From the NCBI GenBank assembly GCA_963703945.1, contig CAVPGM010000009.1, positions 1-64,000 of the forward strand: DNA of 64,000 bases. Reading direction: 5' to 3'. Positions 54,621 to 63,991 of the stretch are shown piece by piece. The stretch's first letter is position 1. The number at the start of each line of letters is the position of its first letter. The notes beneath the pieces are model-generated. The model did no database searches and was not told the DNA's origin. It saw nothing but the letters and a program-made list of their open reading frames with translations. Made by a program: the position numbers and the translations under genes. This DNA comes from JALORV01 sp963703945. Lineage in GTDB: Bacteria > Pseudomonadota > Gammaproteobacteria > Burkholderiales > Burkholderiaceae_F.

Positions 54621-57600
54621 ATGAGCGAAACACCGCCGCCTGCTCCCGATCCGCGTCCGCGCGCTCGGCCGCCCTGGTTCACCACGCTGCTGCTGGTGCT
54701 GGGGCCCGCCGCGCTCGCGTCTGCCCTGGTCGCGAGTACCGGGTGGTGGGTATGGACCACCACGGCAGGACTGCGCGCAGTGGGGCTGGTCGTGAATGCC
54801 TTCGTTCCCGGCGTGACGATCGCGGGTATCGACGGTTCGCTGCGCGACGGATTCCGCGTTGCGTCCGTCGCGGTCAGGCGCGCCGATGTCGCAGTGGTCA
54901 TCGATGATGTCGCAGTCGAGCCGCAGGACTGGACTCCGTTCGAAGCGCGCATCGACGTCGTTCGGCTCGCGGCTCGCCGCGTCCAGATCGACTGGGTGTC
55001 GAAGCCATCGGCCGCAGCACCGCCGGCATCGATCGGCGTGCCGTACGACGTCATGGTGCGGCATGGCCGTATCGGCGAACTTGCGATCGGAGCGCGCGGC
55101 TCGGCGCCGCTGGTGTTCCGCCAGATCGAAGTCGCTGGACGGGCTAACTCCGAGACCATCGACCTGGTCGCCTTATCCGGGGAATTCGGCCGCGCCCAGG
55201 CGCGCGGTCGTCTGCGCCTTGGTGCACTGCCGCCGTTTCCGGCGGATGCCGATTTCGAGTTGACCACGAGTTGGCAGAACCGCCCGGTGAATGCCCACCT
55301 GGCCGGCACCGGCTCGCTGCAACAGCTGCAACTCGAACTGCTGGCCGACGATTCCGTTGTCCGTGCGCGGGCGACCGCGACCATGCGTCTTTTCGAACCG
55401 GTCTTTCTGGCGCGGCTGGTGGCTGACGTCGACGCCTTCGATCCGTCGCTCTGGCTGGCCGACGTCCCTTCGATGCAGCTGCGGGCACATGCCGACTTGC
55501 AGCCGCTCGGCCACGCCGGACAAGCGCTTGCGGTTGCGGGGCCGTTCGACGTGGAGAACCGCAACCCCGGCGCGATCGATCGCGATCGCGTGCCGCTTCG
55601 TTCGGCACAGGGAACGCTGACATGGGAGCAAGACCGGCTCGCCCTGGTCATCGCTCGCGCGGAAGGCATGAAAGGCTCGGCCAGCGGTGAACTGCTTTGG
55701 TCGAGCGCCGACGGACTGACCGCGCGGCTGCAGTTCGTCGGCATCGACTTCGCGGATCTGCACAGCCGCGCACTGCCGACGCGGGCGACCGGCGAACTCA
55801 GCTACGCGGTGAAGGACGACGAACAGCACATTGAGGGCAGCGCACGAAATACGAGCGGGCTCGCAGTCAGCGCAGACATCGTGGCCACACTGCGCAAGCA
55901 GGTGCTCGAGGTTTCCACGGGGAGGCTGCGACTGGGCGAGGGACGCGCGGATCTGCGCGGCCAGGTCGAACTGCAGGGCGCACGGGCGTTCCAGCTCAAC
56001 GGCAGCTTCGCCGCGCTCGATCTCGCGCAGGCCGTGCGTGGGGTGGATACGCGCCTGAACGGCACGTTCGAAGTCCACGGCCGGCTGCAGTCTCCGCTGG
56101 CGGGACAATTGAATTTCAGCCTGTCTGACAGTCGCGTTGCTGGCCGGCCACTCGCCGGACGCGGCCGCATCGCGCTGGCCGACCATCGCTTCGATGCCGA
56201 TGTCGACGTCCAATCGGCCGCCGCGCGCCTCACGGCCGCAGGTGGCATCGGCGGTGGTCGCGAACTGCAGGTCGAATTCAGCGCTCCGGATATCGAGCCG
56301 CTGGTGCCCGGCTACCGTGGTCGCGTCGCGGCGCGCGTCACCGTTCAAGGTGAGCTGGAAGCGCTGCGACTGAATGGATCTGTGGACGGCGCGGATTTCG
56401 CACTGCCCGGCGGCCATCGGGTCGAGCGCCTGCGGGCCTCGTTCGCGGGCGGCCAGGCGGCGAGCGACCCGCTCGCCCTGAAGGTGGAGTTGACGGGCCA
56501 CACCAGTCCATCGGGACCGGACCTTTCGGTGGCGAGCGCGTCCCTGATCGGAAGCGGAACGACGTCGAGCGCCAGTCTCGAATTGAGTGCCGCGACCGCG
56601 GCCGGGCAACGCGCGCGCGTCCTCGCACGCGGGGGCTTCGAGCGTGGCGCCTGGCGCGGAATGCTGGATGCGGCCGAGGCCGGTGCGCCGCTCGACCTGC
56701 TGATGCGCACACCAGCACGGCTCGTCGTTTCCGCCGCGGAAATGTCGCTGGGACCGGCCGATTTTGAGCTGCGGGGAACACGCTTCGCTGCGGTCGAGAT
56801 CACACGGTCGGAGCAGCGCTGGCGCACGGCGGGAACCTTCACCGGGTTGCAGCCACAAGCGCTCGATGCACAGGCGCGCGCGCCGCGGCGCGTCGTGCGC
56901 AGCGGCGCAGGGGATCGTGTTCCACTGACGCTCGCGGGCCGCTGGGAACTCGAGTACGTCGACGCCATAACCGGGATCGCATTCATCGAGCGCACCGGCG
57001 GCGACATCTACAGCGGCATCGATGCGTTGAGTCCGATCGGCGTCAGCGACGTCGGAGCGGCGCTCAACGTGCTCGACAACCGCGTGACCGGCAACGTCTA
57101 CGTACGCGGCCGCGCGCTCGGCAAGATCGATGCAGAGGTCGACGCCTACATCGATCCGCATGCCAAGGGCGGCCAGTTGCTGGCGCAGGATCGCCCATTC
57201 CGCGTGGTGATCGATGCCACGCTGCCAGACCTGAGCTGGATCGGTCCGCTGATCGGTGACAGCGTGCAGTTCAGCGGCAACGGTTCGATCAATGCAACGG
57301 TCGGCGGGACGCCAGCCGACCCGACCGCCACCGGGTCGGTGCGCGGCCAGTCGTTGCGTCTGGCCTGGGTCGACCAGGGCGTGCGGTTGGAAAACGGTTC
57401 GCTGGACGCGGTCCTCGAAGATGGCGTGCTGGTCATCAATGAATGGATGTTCGCCGGCACGCCGCGCGTCTCGCCAAACGACAAACGCGCACTCGAAGCA
57501 CTTGCCAACGACCGGCCCTTCGAGGTGCGCGCGGTCGGACGCCTCGCGCTTCGTTCGCTGACCGGCAGTATCGGCATAACCGCGACCCAGCTGCCCGTGC

Positions 57601-58580
57601 TGCAGCGGGCCGACCGGTGGATGGTGGTGTCGGGCTCCGGCGGCATCACATTGACCCCGCAGTCGGCCGAGCTCTACGCCAAGGTGACGGTCGATAGTGC
57701 ATACATCGACTTCGGCGGGCCACGGGCCGGCCGCACGCTGCCGGCCGACGTCACCGTGGTGCGCCCGGGCGAACAGCGCAAACCCGCGGAGGCGCCACCG
57801 CTGATAGTGACCCTCAACCTGCAGGGCAACCTCGGCGATCGTTTCTACATCGTAGGCGCCGGGCTGGAAGCAAGACTGGCCGGCGAAGTGACGGTGACCG
57901 GCCGTACGTCGCAACTCCGTGCGGAAGGCAGCGTGCGCACACTCGACGGCGTGTATGCCGGATACGGCCAGCGACTGCAGATCGAACGAGGCATCGTGAC
58001 TTTCCAGGGTCCGGTCGAAAATCCGGCGCTCAACGTGCTGGCCATACGCTCGGGCCTGCCGGTCGAAGTCGGCGTCGCGATCGGCGGCACCGCGCAACGG
58101 CCGATCGTGCGCCTGCACTCGGATCCTTCGATGAGCGATACCGAGAAACTGAACTGGCTGGTGCTCGGGCGACCGCCCGGCGCGAGCGACGGCAACGATC
58201 GCGCGTTGCTGTCGGCGGCGGCCAGTGCACTGTTCTCGGGACAGGCGGATCGCGCGAGCGCCGGATTGTTGCGCAGCCTGGGCATCGATCAGATCACGCT
58301 TCAGCCGGGCCAGAGCAGCGCGTCGCTGCTGCCCCGAGAAACGGTGGCGGGTCGGCTGCGCAGCAGCGGGACCTCGACCGGATCAGGTACGACGGCAGCC
58401 GACTTCGTGGCCGTCGGCCGGCGCATCAACGACGACCTGTATCTGTCGTTCGAGCAGGCGCTAAGCGGCGCCGAATACTTCGTTGCGCTCAACTACCGGC
58501 TGACGCGCCAGCTGTCACTGATCGCGCGGGCCGGCAGCACCAACGCGATGGATCTGGTGTACTCGCTGGCCTTCGACTAG
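54621..58580 (+). CDS. tamB: Translocation/assembly module protein TamB
   Basis: A 1319-residue AsmA-like protein anchored in the inner membrane by one N-terminal helix (about residues 20-42, LLLVLGPAALASALVAST). A very long beta-taco periplasmic region follows, then the C-terminal DUF490 domain (EGSVRTLDGVYAGYGQRLQIERGIVTF in part; GVAIGGTAQRPIVRLHSDPSMSDTEKLNWLVLG in part). It spans the periplasm to contact TamA and is linked to phospholipid transport and autotransporter assembly. Its TAG stop lies in a CTAG that forms one edge of an element remnant. Confidence 0.93.
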   Translation: MSETPPPAPDPRPRARPPWFTTLLLVLGPAALASALVASTGWWVWTTTAGLRAVGLVVNAFVPGVTIAGIDGSLRDGFRVASVAVRRADVAVVIDDVAVEPQDWTPFEARIDVVRLAARRVQIDWVSKPSAAAPPASIGVPYDVMVRHGRIGELAIGARGSAPLVFRQIEVAGRANSETIDLVALSGEFGRAQARGRLRLGALPPFPADADFELTTSWQNRPVNAHLAGTGSLQQLQLELLADDSVVRARATATMRLFEPVFLARLVADVDAFDPSLWLADVPSMQLRAHADLQPLGHAGQALAVAGPFDVENRNPGAIDRDRVPLRSAQGTLTWEQDRLALVIARAEGMKGSASGELLWSSADGLTARLQFVGIDFADLHSRALPTRATGELSYAVKDDEQHIEGSARNTSGLAVSADIVATLRKQVLEVSTGRLRLGEGRADLRGQVELQGARAFQLNGSFAALDLAQAVRGVDTRLNGTFEVHGRLQSPLAGQLNFSLSDSRVAGRPLAGRGRIALADHRFDADVDVQSAAARLTAAGGIGGGRELQVEFSAPDIEPLVPGYRGRVAARVTVQGELEALRLNGSVDGADFALPGGHRVERLRASFAGGQAASDPLALKVELTGHTSPSGPDLSVASASLIGSGTTSSASLELSAATAAGQRARVLARGGFERGAWRGMLDAAEAGAPLDLLMRTPARLVVSAAEMSLGPADFELRGTRFAAVEITRSEQRWRTAGTFTGLQPQALDAQARAPRRVVRSGAGDRVPLTLAGRWELEYVDAITGIAFIERTGGDIYSGIDALSPIGVSDVGAALNVLDNRVTGNVYVRGRALGKIDAEVDAYIDPHAKGGQLLAQDRPFRVVIDATLPDLSWIGPLIGDSVQFSGNGSINATVGGTPADPTATGSVRGQSLRLAWVDQGVRLENGSLDAVLEDGVLVINEWMFAGTPRVSPNDKRALEALANDRPFEVRAVGRLALRSLTGSIGITATQLPVLQRADRWMVVSGSGGITLTPQSAELYAKVTVDSAYIDFGGPRAGRTLPADVTVVRPGEQRKPAEAPPLIVTLNLQGNLGDRFYIVGAGLEARLAGEVTVTGRTSQLRAEGSVRTLDGVYAGYGQRLQIERGIVTFQGPVENPALNVLAIRSGLPVEVGVAIGGTAQRPIVRLHSDPSMSDTEKLNWLVLGRPPGASDGNDRALLSAAASALFSGQADRASAGLLRSLGIDQITLQPGQSSASLLPRETVAGRLRSSGTSTGSGTTAADFVAVGRRINDDLYLSFEQALSGAEYFVALNYRLTRQLSLIARAGSTNAMDLVYSLAFD

Positions 58581-58598
58581 GGCGTGGACAGGCGCTAG
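58577..58598 (-). repeat. Remnant of the CTAG element between tamB and the RND gene
   Basis: On the minus strand, CTAGCGCCTGTCCACGC matches the outer end of the 274-bp elements (CTAGGGCCTGTTCACGC) at 15 of 17 positions, and a second CTAG follows four bases later. The stop codons of both convergent genes use these two CTAGs. It looks like a relic in which only one terminus remains. Confidence 0.45.
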
Positions 58599-61500
58599 GC
58601 CGGCTGTGCCAGCGCGATCGGACTCTGTAATGTGGCCTGGTACGGCCGCCTGACGCGGAACCACGCGGCATACAGGGCCGGCAGCGACAGCAGTGTCAGC
58701 GCGGTGGCGACGACCAGTCCGCCCATGATGGCGAACGCCATCGGGCCCCAGAAGACGCTGCGCGACAGCGGGATCATCGCGAGCACGGCAGCGGCGGCAG
58801 TCAGCACGATCGGCCGAAGCCGTCGCACCGCCGCCTCGACGATTGCATCCCATGCGGCCAGGCCGGCGGCGCGATCGCGCTCGATCTGATCGACCAGGAT
58901 CACCGAGTTGCGGATGATCATTCCGAACAGGGCGATCACGCCGAGTTGCGCCACAAAGCCGAACGGCGCGCGAAAAACCAGCAGCGCCGCGGCGGCCCCG
59001 ATGATTCCGAGCGGCCCGGTCAGGAACACCAGCATCGACCGCGAGAACGAATGCAGTTGCAGCATCAGCAGCGTGAAGACAATGAACAGCATCAGCGGGA
59101 TGTTGGCTGCGATCGCGCCGCCGGCCTTGGCCGACTCCTCGGCGGCGCCGGCCACTGCGATCTGGTAGCCGGCCGGCAGCCGCTGCCGCAGCGATACGAT
59201 GCGCGGATCGGCTGCCAGCTGCGCGGAGACCGTCGGACCCTGGATGCCATCGCTGACGTCGCTCTGAACGGTGATCGCGTAGTCGCGGTCCTGGCGCCAG
59301 ACGATGCCGGGCTCCCAACCGAACTCGACCTTCACCAGCTGCGAAAGGGGTACGGCGCGGCCCGAGGCGGTCGCAATGTTCGCTTCAGCCAGGCGCGACA
59401 TGACGGCACGTTCATCGAGCGGTTGCCTCAGCATGATGTCGATCAGCTGGTCGCCCTCGCGGAACTGGCCGATGGTGCTTCCCGACAGGATCGTCTGTGC
59501 GGCGCGTGCCAATGTCTGCGTGGAGACTCCGAGTGCTCGCGCCCGGTCCTGGTCGAGCGAGAGCGCGAGGCGCTTGACGTTCTCGTTCCAGTTGTCGTTG
59601 ACGCCGCGGGTGTTGGGGTTCGATCGCATCACCTCCCGCACCTCGTCGGCGATCCTGCGCACCGTCGCGGCGTCGGGGCCTTGCACGCGGAACTGCACCG
59701 GATACGGTACTGGCGGTCCGTTGGGCAGCAGCTTCACGCGACCGCGCAGGTTCGGAAAATCATTGCGGAACAGTTCGATCACCTTCGCCCGCAGGGCGTT
59801 ACGGGCCGCGAGATCGCGCGGCGTGACGACGATCTCCGCCAGATTGGTGTTGCCGAACTGCTGGTCCTGCGGCAGGTAGAAGCGCGGAGCTCCGGTGCCG
59901 ATGTACGTGACGTACCAGTCGAGTTCGGGCTGGCGTCCCAGCCAGCGCTCGAACGTTCGCGCTTCCTCTTCGGTCGCCTGCAGGCTCGACCCCTCCGGCA
60001 GCCACAGGTTGACGACCAGTTCGAGCCGGCTCGAATCCGGAAAGAACTGCTGCTCGATGAAACGGAAGCCGAAGATCCCCAGCAGGAGCGCCGCGAGGGT
60101 GACCGCGATCACCGTCTTGCGCCATTCGATGCAGCGGTCGACCAGCGCGCGGAAGCGGCGATAAAAAGGCGTGTCGAACAGTTCCGCGTCGCCGTGCACG
60201 CCGGCCTTCGGCTTGACCCTCAGCAGCCAGACGCCAAGCAGAGGCACGAACACGACTGCGACGAACCACGAGATCACCAGCGCCAGTGCCGTGACCTGGA
60301 AGATCGACATCGTGTATTCGCCTGCCACCGACTTGGCGAGCGCGATCGGCAGGAACCCCGCTGCCGTGATCAGCGTGCCGGTCAACATCGGCATCGCGGT
60401 CGTTTCGTACATCGAAGTGACGGCGATCGTCTTGCTGGCGCCCTCTTCGAGCCGGCGCACCATCATCTCGACCGCGATGATGGCGTCGTCGACCAGCAGG
60501 CCGAGCGCGATGATCAGCGCGCCCAGCGATATCTTGTGCAGATTGATTCCCAGCACCCACATGCCGAGCATCGTGATCGCCAGCACCAGCGGGATGGTCG
60601 CGAGCACCACCAGTCCGGGCCCTGGGTCGACGCGCAGCGGCTTCGTGTGCAACCCCAGGCTGAGGAACGACACTGCCAGCACGATGACCAATGCCTCGAC
60701 CAGCACGCGCAGGAATTCATTCACCGAGGTGCCAACCGCGCGTGGCTGATCGGCGACCTTGGTCATCTCGATGCCGACCGGCAGTTCGGCCTCGAGCCGC
60801 CGCTCGGCCGTTGCGAGGTCCTTGCCGAGCTGGATGATGTCGCCGCCCTTGGCCATCGACACGCCCAGCCCGATCACTTCGCGCCCTTCGCCGCCGGCGA
60901 ATCCCGCGCGCATCTTGTCGCGCGGCGGATCGGTGTAGGCGCGCGTGACCGTCGCGATATCAGCCAGTCGGTAGGTCAGTCCGTTGGCCCGGATCGGCAA
61001 CTGGCGCAGGTCCTCGATCGAGCGGAACTCTCCGGTGATGCGGACCTGCACGTTGTCGGTCGGAAGCACCAGCACACCCGAACCTTCGACCGCGTTCTGC
61101 GCGCCGATCTGAGCAGCCAGCTGCGGAATATCGAGCCCGATTTGCGCCAGTTTCCGGTGCGAGATCTCGACGAAGATCTTCTCGTCCTGCACGCCGAACA
61201 GATCGACCTTGGCGACGTTGGGTACGCGCAGCAACTGCTGGCGCGCGGTCTCCACGTAATCCTTGAGTTCGCGATAGCTGAAGCCATCGGTCGAGAACGC
61301 GAAGATCACGCCGTAGACATCGCCGAACTCATCATTGAAAAATGGCCCCTGCAGGTTGGCGGGCAGCGTCCCACGGATATCGGCAACCTTCTTGCGCACC
61401 TGGTACCAGGCGTCCGCGACCTCCCTTCCGCGCACCGAATCCTTGACCTGCACAAAGATCAGCGTCTCGCCCGGTTTGCTGTACGAGCGTATGCGTTCAA

Positions 61501-61747
61501 GACTGGGCGTCTCCTGCAGCTTCTTCTCGATCCGATCCGTCACCTGCTCGGCCATCTGGGTCGCGGTGGCGCCGGGCCAGTAGGCGCGCACCACCATCAC
61601 GCGGAAGGTGAACGGCGGATCTTCGTCCTGTCCCAGGCTGGTGAAGGCGAACAGTCCGCCCGCCAGCAGCACCACCATCAGGTAACGCAGCAATGGCGCG
61701 TGATCGACAGCCCAAGCGGACAGGTTGAAGCCGCGGCGATCGCTCAC
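58595..61747 (-). CDS. RND-family efflux transporter permease (AcrB-like)
   Basis: A 1050-residue inner-membrane pump subunit with 12 helices and two large periplasmic loops. The proton-relay aspartates are in helix 4 (LGLLVDDAIIAVEMMVRRLEEG in part). Repeat signatures include GTLITAAGFLPIALAKS and LTAAAAVLAMIPLSRSVFWGPMAFAIMGG (in part). GTG 61747 (VSDRRGFNLSAWAVDHAPLLR, in part) follows the adaptor stop by two bases and is preferred to the longer frame at 61786. Family context suggests drug, metal or organic-compound efflux; the substrate is not predictable. Confidence 0.92.
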   Translation of the reverse strand: MSDRRGFNLSAWAVDHAPLLRYLMVVLLAGGLFAFTSLGQDEDPPFTFRVMVVRAYWPGATATQMAEQVTDRIEKKLQETPSLERIRSYSKPGETLIFVQVKDSVRGREVADAWYQVRKKVADIRGTLPANLQGPFFNDEFGDVYGVIFAFSTDGFSYRELKDYVETARQQLLRVPNVAKVDLFGVQDEKIFVEISHRKLAQIGLDIPQLAAQIGAQNAVEGSGVLVLPTDNVQVRITGEFRSIEDLRQLPIRANGLTYRLADIATVTRAYTDPPRDKMRAGFAGGEGREVIGLGVSMAKGGDIIQLGKDLATAERRLEAELPVGIEMTKVADQPRAVGTSVNEFLRVLVEALVIVLAVSFLSLGLHTKPLRVDPGPGLVVLATIPLVLAITMLGMWVLGINLHKISLGALIIALGLLVDDAIIAVEMMVRRLEEGASKTIAVTSMYETTAMPMLTGTLITAAGFLPIALAKSVAGEYTMSIFQVTALALVISWFVAVVFVPLLGVWLLRVKPKAGVHGDAELFDTPFYRRFRALVDRCIEWRKTVIAVTLAALLLGIFGFRFIEQQFFPDSSRLELVVNLWLPEGSSLQATEEEARTFERWLGRQPELDWYVTYIGTGAPRFYLPQDQQFGNTNLAEIVVTPRDLAARNALRAKVIELFRNDFPNLRGRVKLLPNGPPVPYPVQFRVQGPDAATVRRIADEVREVMRSNPNTRGVNDNWNENVKRLALSLDQDRARALGVSTQTLARAAQTILSGSTIGQFREGDQLIDIMLRQPLDERAVMSRLAEANIATASGRAVPLSQLVKVEFGWEPGIVWRQDRDYAITVQSDVSDGIQGPTVSAQLAADPRIVSLRQRLPAGYQIAVAGAAEESAKAGGAIAANIPLMLFIVFTLLMLQLHSFSRSMLVFLTGPLGIIGAAAALLVFRAPFGFVAQLGVIALFGMIIRNSVILVDQIERDRAAGLAAWDAIVEAAVRRLRPIVLTAAAAVLAMIPLSRSVFWGPMAFAIMGGLVVATALTLLSLPALYAAWFRVRRPYQATLQSPIALAQPA

Positions 61748-61751
61748 CGGC

Positions 61752-62886
61752 TCAGCCCTTTCGGCCGGTGTCTGCGGCGGCCGCATCGGGCTTGACGGTC
61801 GACGGCTCCGGGCGAAGGTTCATCGACTCGGAAAGCAGGCGCACCTTCTGCCCTTCTTTCAGCTGGTGCACGCCAGCGGTGACGACGACGTCGCCCGGAT
61901 TAAGTCCGCTAGCCGATCACGATGTCGTTGCCGGCAACGTTCGCGACCTCGACGCGCGCACGTCGTACCGTGCCCGCGCCGCTGTCGACCAGCCAGACAT
62001 GCGTCGACCCGCCTTCGGCCTGCAGCGCCTGCAGCGGAACGGCGATCGTCGCCGGCTTCAGCGGGACCGCGAACGTGACGGTGGCGGTCATCCCGAGCGC
62101 GACCGTGGCGGGTGGATTCAACAGCGCGATTCGGGCCGGAAAGGTGCGAGTCGCAGGATCTGCGACCGGAGCAACCTCGCGCACGCGTCCCTCGATCGGC
62201 GGGCCGCCGGCCCAAAGTCTCACCTGGATGTCCTTCGCCGCATTGAGTACCGCGAGCTGCTGCTCCGGAATGCCGATCGCGACTTCCTTCTCGCCTGTGC
62301 GTGCGAGGCGCAGCACGGACTGTCCGGCCGCGACGACCTGGCCAACTTCGGCGTCGACGCCGACAACGACCGCATCGTGGGGTGCGTGCAGCACCGAGTA
62401 ACCCGCCTGGTTCCCGCTGGTGCGTGCGTTCGCATCCGCCTGCTGGAATCGGGCATCCGCGGCATCGAGGGTCGCCTTGCGGCGATCGAGCTCGGCCTGG
62501 CTGATGAAGCCCTTCTGCTGCAGTTCTTCGAAGCGGCGATAGTCAGCGCGCTGCTGATCGCGCTCGACGCGCGCGGCGGTCAGTGCCGCATCGGACGCCT
62601 GCACAGCCAGCCGGTAGTCCTGCGCGTCGAGCGTCGCCAGCGGCTGGCCCTGACTGACCGACTGTCCGACGTCCACCAGGCGTCGCGTGAGGCGGCCCGG
62701 GATCTGGAATCCGGCCCGCGTCTCAACCCGCGGTCGCACCTCACCGGAGAACTCGGCGGTTGCGCCGGTGACACCCACCGCAACCACCATGGCGCGCACT
62801 GGCCGCACGTCCTCGGCCGGAGGGTCTACCCGCTGACAACCCGCGAGCGCCACCACCGCGAGCAGAGCTATGGGAAGGAGACGCAT
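61752..62886 (-). CDS. RND efflux periplasmic adaptor lipoprotein, frameshifted near its C-terminus
   Basis: A membrane-fusion protein of about 377 residues when restored. The lipoprotein signal peptide has lipobox ALAGC (Cys17). A barrel-sandwich/lipoyl half (GRLTRRLVDVGQSVSQGQPLA), an alpha-hairpin (ALTAARVERDQQRADYRRFEEL), the second lipoyl half (YSVLHAPHDAVVVGV) and a beta-barrel follow. At about 61910 the frame hits TAG after NDIVIG, whereas SGLNPGDVVVTAGVHQLKEG continues in another frame to a TGA at 61752; one extra base explains this. The permease start follows two bases later. Confidence 0.88.
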
Positions 62887-62903
62887 GACCTAACCAGTAA
62901 ATA

Positions 62904-62917
62904 ACTGACCGGTCAGT
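62904..62917. promoter_or_regulatory. Palindromic operator (TetR type) before the RND operon
   Basis: A perfect 14-bp palindrome, ACTGACCGGTCAGT, embedded in an AT-rich stretch (TAAATA on one side, AATATA on the other) 18 bases upstream of the adaptor ATG. Palindromes of the form TGACCGGTCA are typical of TetR/AcrR-family operators of efflux genes. No TetR gene lies nearby in the window. Confidence 0.6.
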
Positions 62918-62970
62918 AATATAGCCAGCGTTTGGCCGGTAGGTCAACTCCCGGATCCTGGCGACAAACC

Positions 62971-63366
62971 CTAGGCCAGCGCGCGATAGGTCGCGATGCC
63001 GGCCACGGTGGCGATGACCGATCCGACCACATGCGCGATGACGTGCACGGTGGCTGCCGCCCATTGCTCGCCCTGCAGCAGCACGACGCTTTCCGCCGAA
63101 AACGTCGAAAACGTCGTCAACCCACCGAGAAAGCCGGTGATCAGCAGCAGTCGCCAGACCGGCCCGATCGACGGGTGCGCAGCGAACACCGCAACGGCCA
63201 GGCCGACCAGGTATCCGCCGAGCAGGTTGGAGGCGAGTGTTCCGAGCGGCAGGTGGGCAATCCGCGGGTTGAGCCAGTACGACAGCGCCCAGCGCAGCCA
63301 TGCCCCGAAAACCGCACCGAGCGCGACCGCCGCAAGCGCGGGCAGCAACGGCCCGTCGCGCGTCAT
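62971..63366 (-). CDS. crcB: Fluoride exporter CrcB/Fluc
   Basis: A 131-residue protein with four membrane helices, forming dual-topology dimeric fluoride channels. Signature sequences: FGAWLRWALSYWLN, PLGTLASNLLGGYLVGL and GFLGGLTTFSTFSAE (pore Phe and Ser/Thr track). ATG 63366 overlaps the moaE stop; no fluoride riboswitch-like sequence lies between. It appears cotranscribed with moaE, a functional mismatch that is seen in other genomes. Confidence 0.92.
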   Translation of the reverse strand: MTRDGPLLPALAAVALGAVFGAWLRWALSYWLNPRIAHLPLGTLASNLLGGYLVGLAVAVFAAHPSIGPVWRLLLITGFLGGLTTFSTFSAESVVLLQGEQWAAATVHVIAHVVGSVIATVAGIATYRALA

Positions 63367-63827
63367 CACGACTTCACTTCCCCGCTCCAGCGCTCGCGCG
63401 CCGCTTCATCGGCCTCGCGCGCATCGACCCAACGCACACCGGATGGCGTCGACTCCTTCTTCCAGAACGGCGCTTCGGTCTTCAGGTAGTCCATGACGAA
63501 CTCGCACGCGGCAAAGGCATCATGCCGGTGCGCGCTGGTGGTGACGACCAGCACGATCGGGTCGGTCGGAAGCAGCTGGCCGACGCGGTGGATGATCAGC
63601 ACGTCGTATAGCTGCCAGCGCGCTCGGGCCTGGGTGGCGATCTCGGCCAGCGCCTTCTCGGTCATTCCCGGGTAGTGCTCGAGCGTCATCGACGCGATCG
63701 TGTCGCCATCGCTGATGTCGCGCACGACCCCGATGAAGCAGGCGACCGCGCCGATCCGCGGATTCGCCGTGCGCAGTCGCGCAACTTCGGCGCCGACGTC
63801 GAATTCCTCGTGCTGGACGCGGACCAT
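63366..63827 (-). CDS. moaE: Molybdopterin synthase catalytic subunit MoaE
   Basis: A 153-residue large subunit that inserts sulfur carried by MoaD into precursor Z (cyclic pyranopterin monophosphate). Seen: GAVACFIGVVRDISDGDTIASMTLEHYPGM (in part), the active-site segment IIHRVGQLLPTDPIVLVVT with basic residues, and the C-terminal KTEAPFWKKES with its catalytic lysines. Start ATG 63827 (MVRVQHEEFDV); upstream codons to 63986 are within an 82-bp tandem repeat and are not conserved protein. Confidence 0.94.
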   Translation of the reverse strand: MVRVQHEEFDVGAEVARLRTANPRIGAVACFIGVVRDISDGDTIASMTLEHYPGMTEKALAEIATQARARWQLYDVLIIHRVGQLLPTDPIVLVVTTSAHRHDAFAACEFVMDYLKTEAPFWKKESTPSGVRWVDAREADEAARERWSGEVKS

Positions 63828-63991
63828 CTCAGCCGCCGCCGGGCCGCCCCAAGGCGACTGAGCGCCCCCTCGGGGGGCAGCGAACAAAGTGAGCTTGGGG
63901 GTAGTCCATCTCAGCCGCCGCCGGGCCGCCCCAAGGCGGGTGAGCGCCCCCGCGGGGGGCAGCGAACGAAGTGAGCGTGGGGGCACTCCAT
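63828..63991 (-). repeat. Two tandem 82-bp GC-rich intergenic repeat units before moaE
   Basis: Two units of 82 bp lie directly upstream of the moaE ATG. On the minus strand each contains GCTCACTT-GTTCGCTGCCCCCC, a G-rich return arm GGGGGCGC, then CCTTGGGGCGGCCCGG and GGCGGCTGAG ending at an ATG. This is the CCCCCCGAGGGGG-type hairpin repeat widespread between genes in Burkholderiales. The units differ at a handful of positions. The last bases of the window (TAG preceded by GGC on the minus strand) would fit the Gly-Gly-stop end of moaD, so the units may have been inserted between moaD and moaE. Confidence 0.8.

Noticed and set aside
58946..61795. A 949-codon open frame on the plus strand opposite the RND permease gene
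   Set aside because: High-GC antisense shadow; composition is Arg/His/Gln-rich without family similarity, whereas the minus strand encodes a complete AcrB-like protein.
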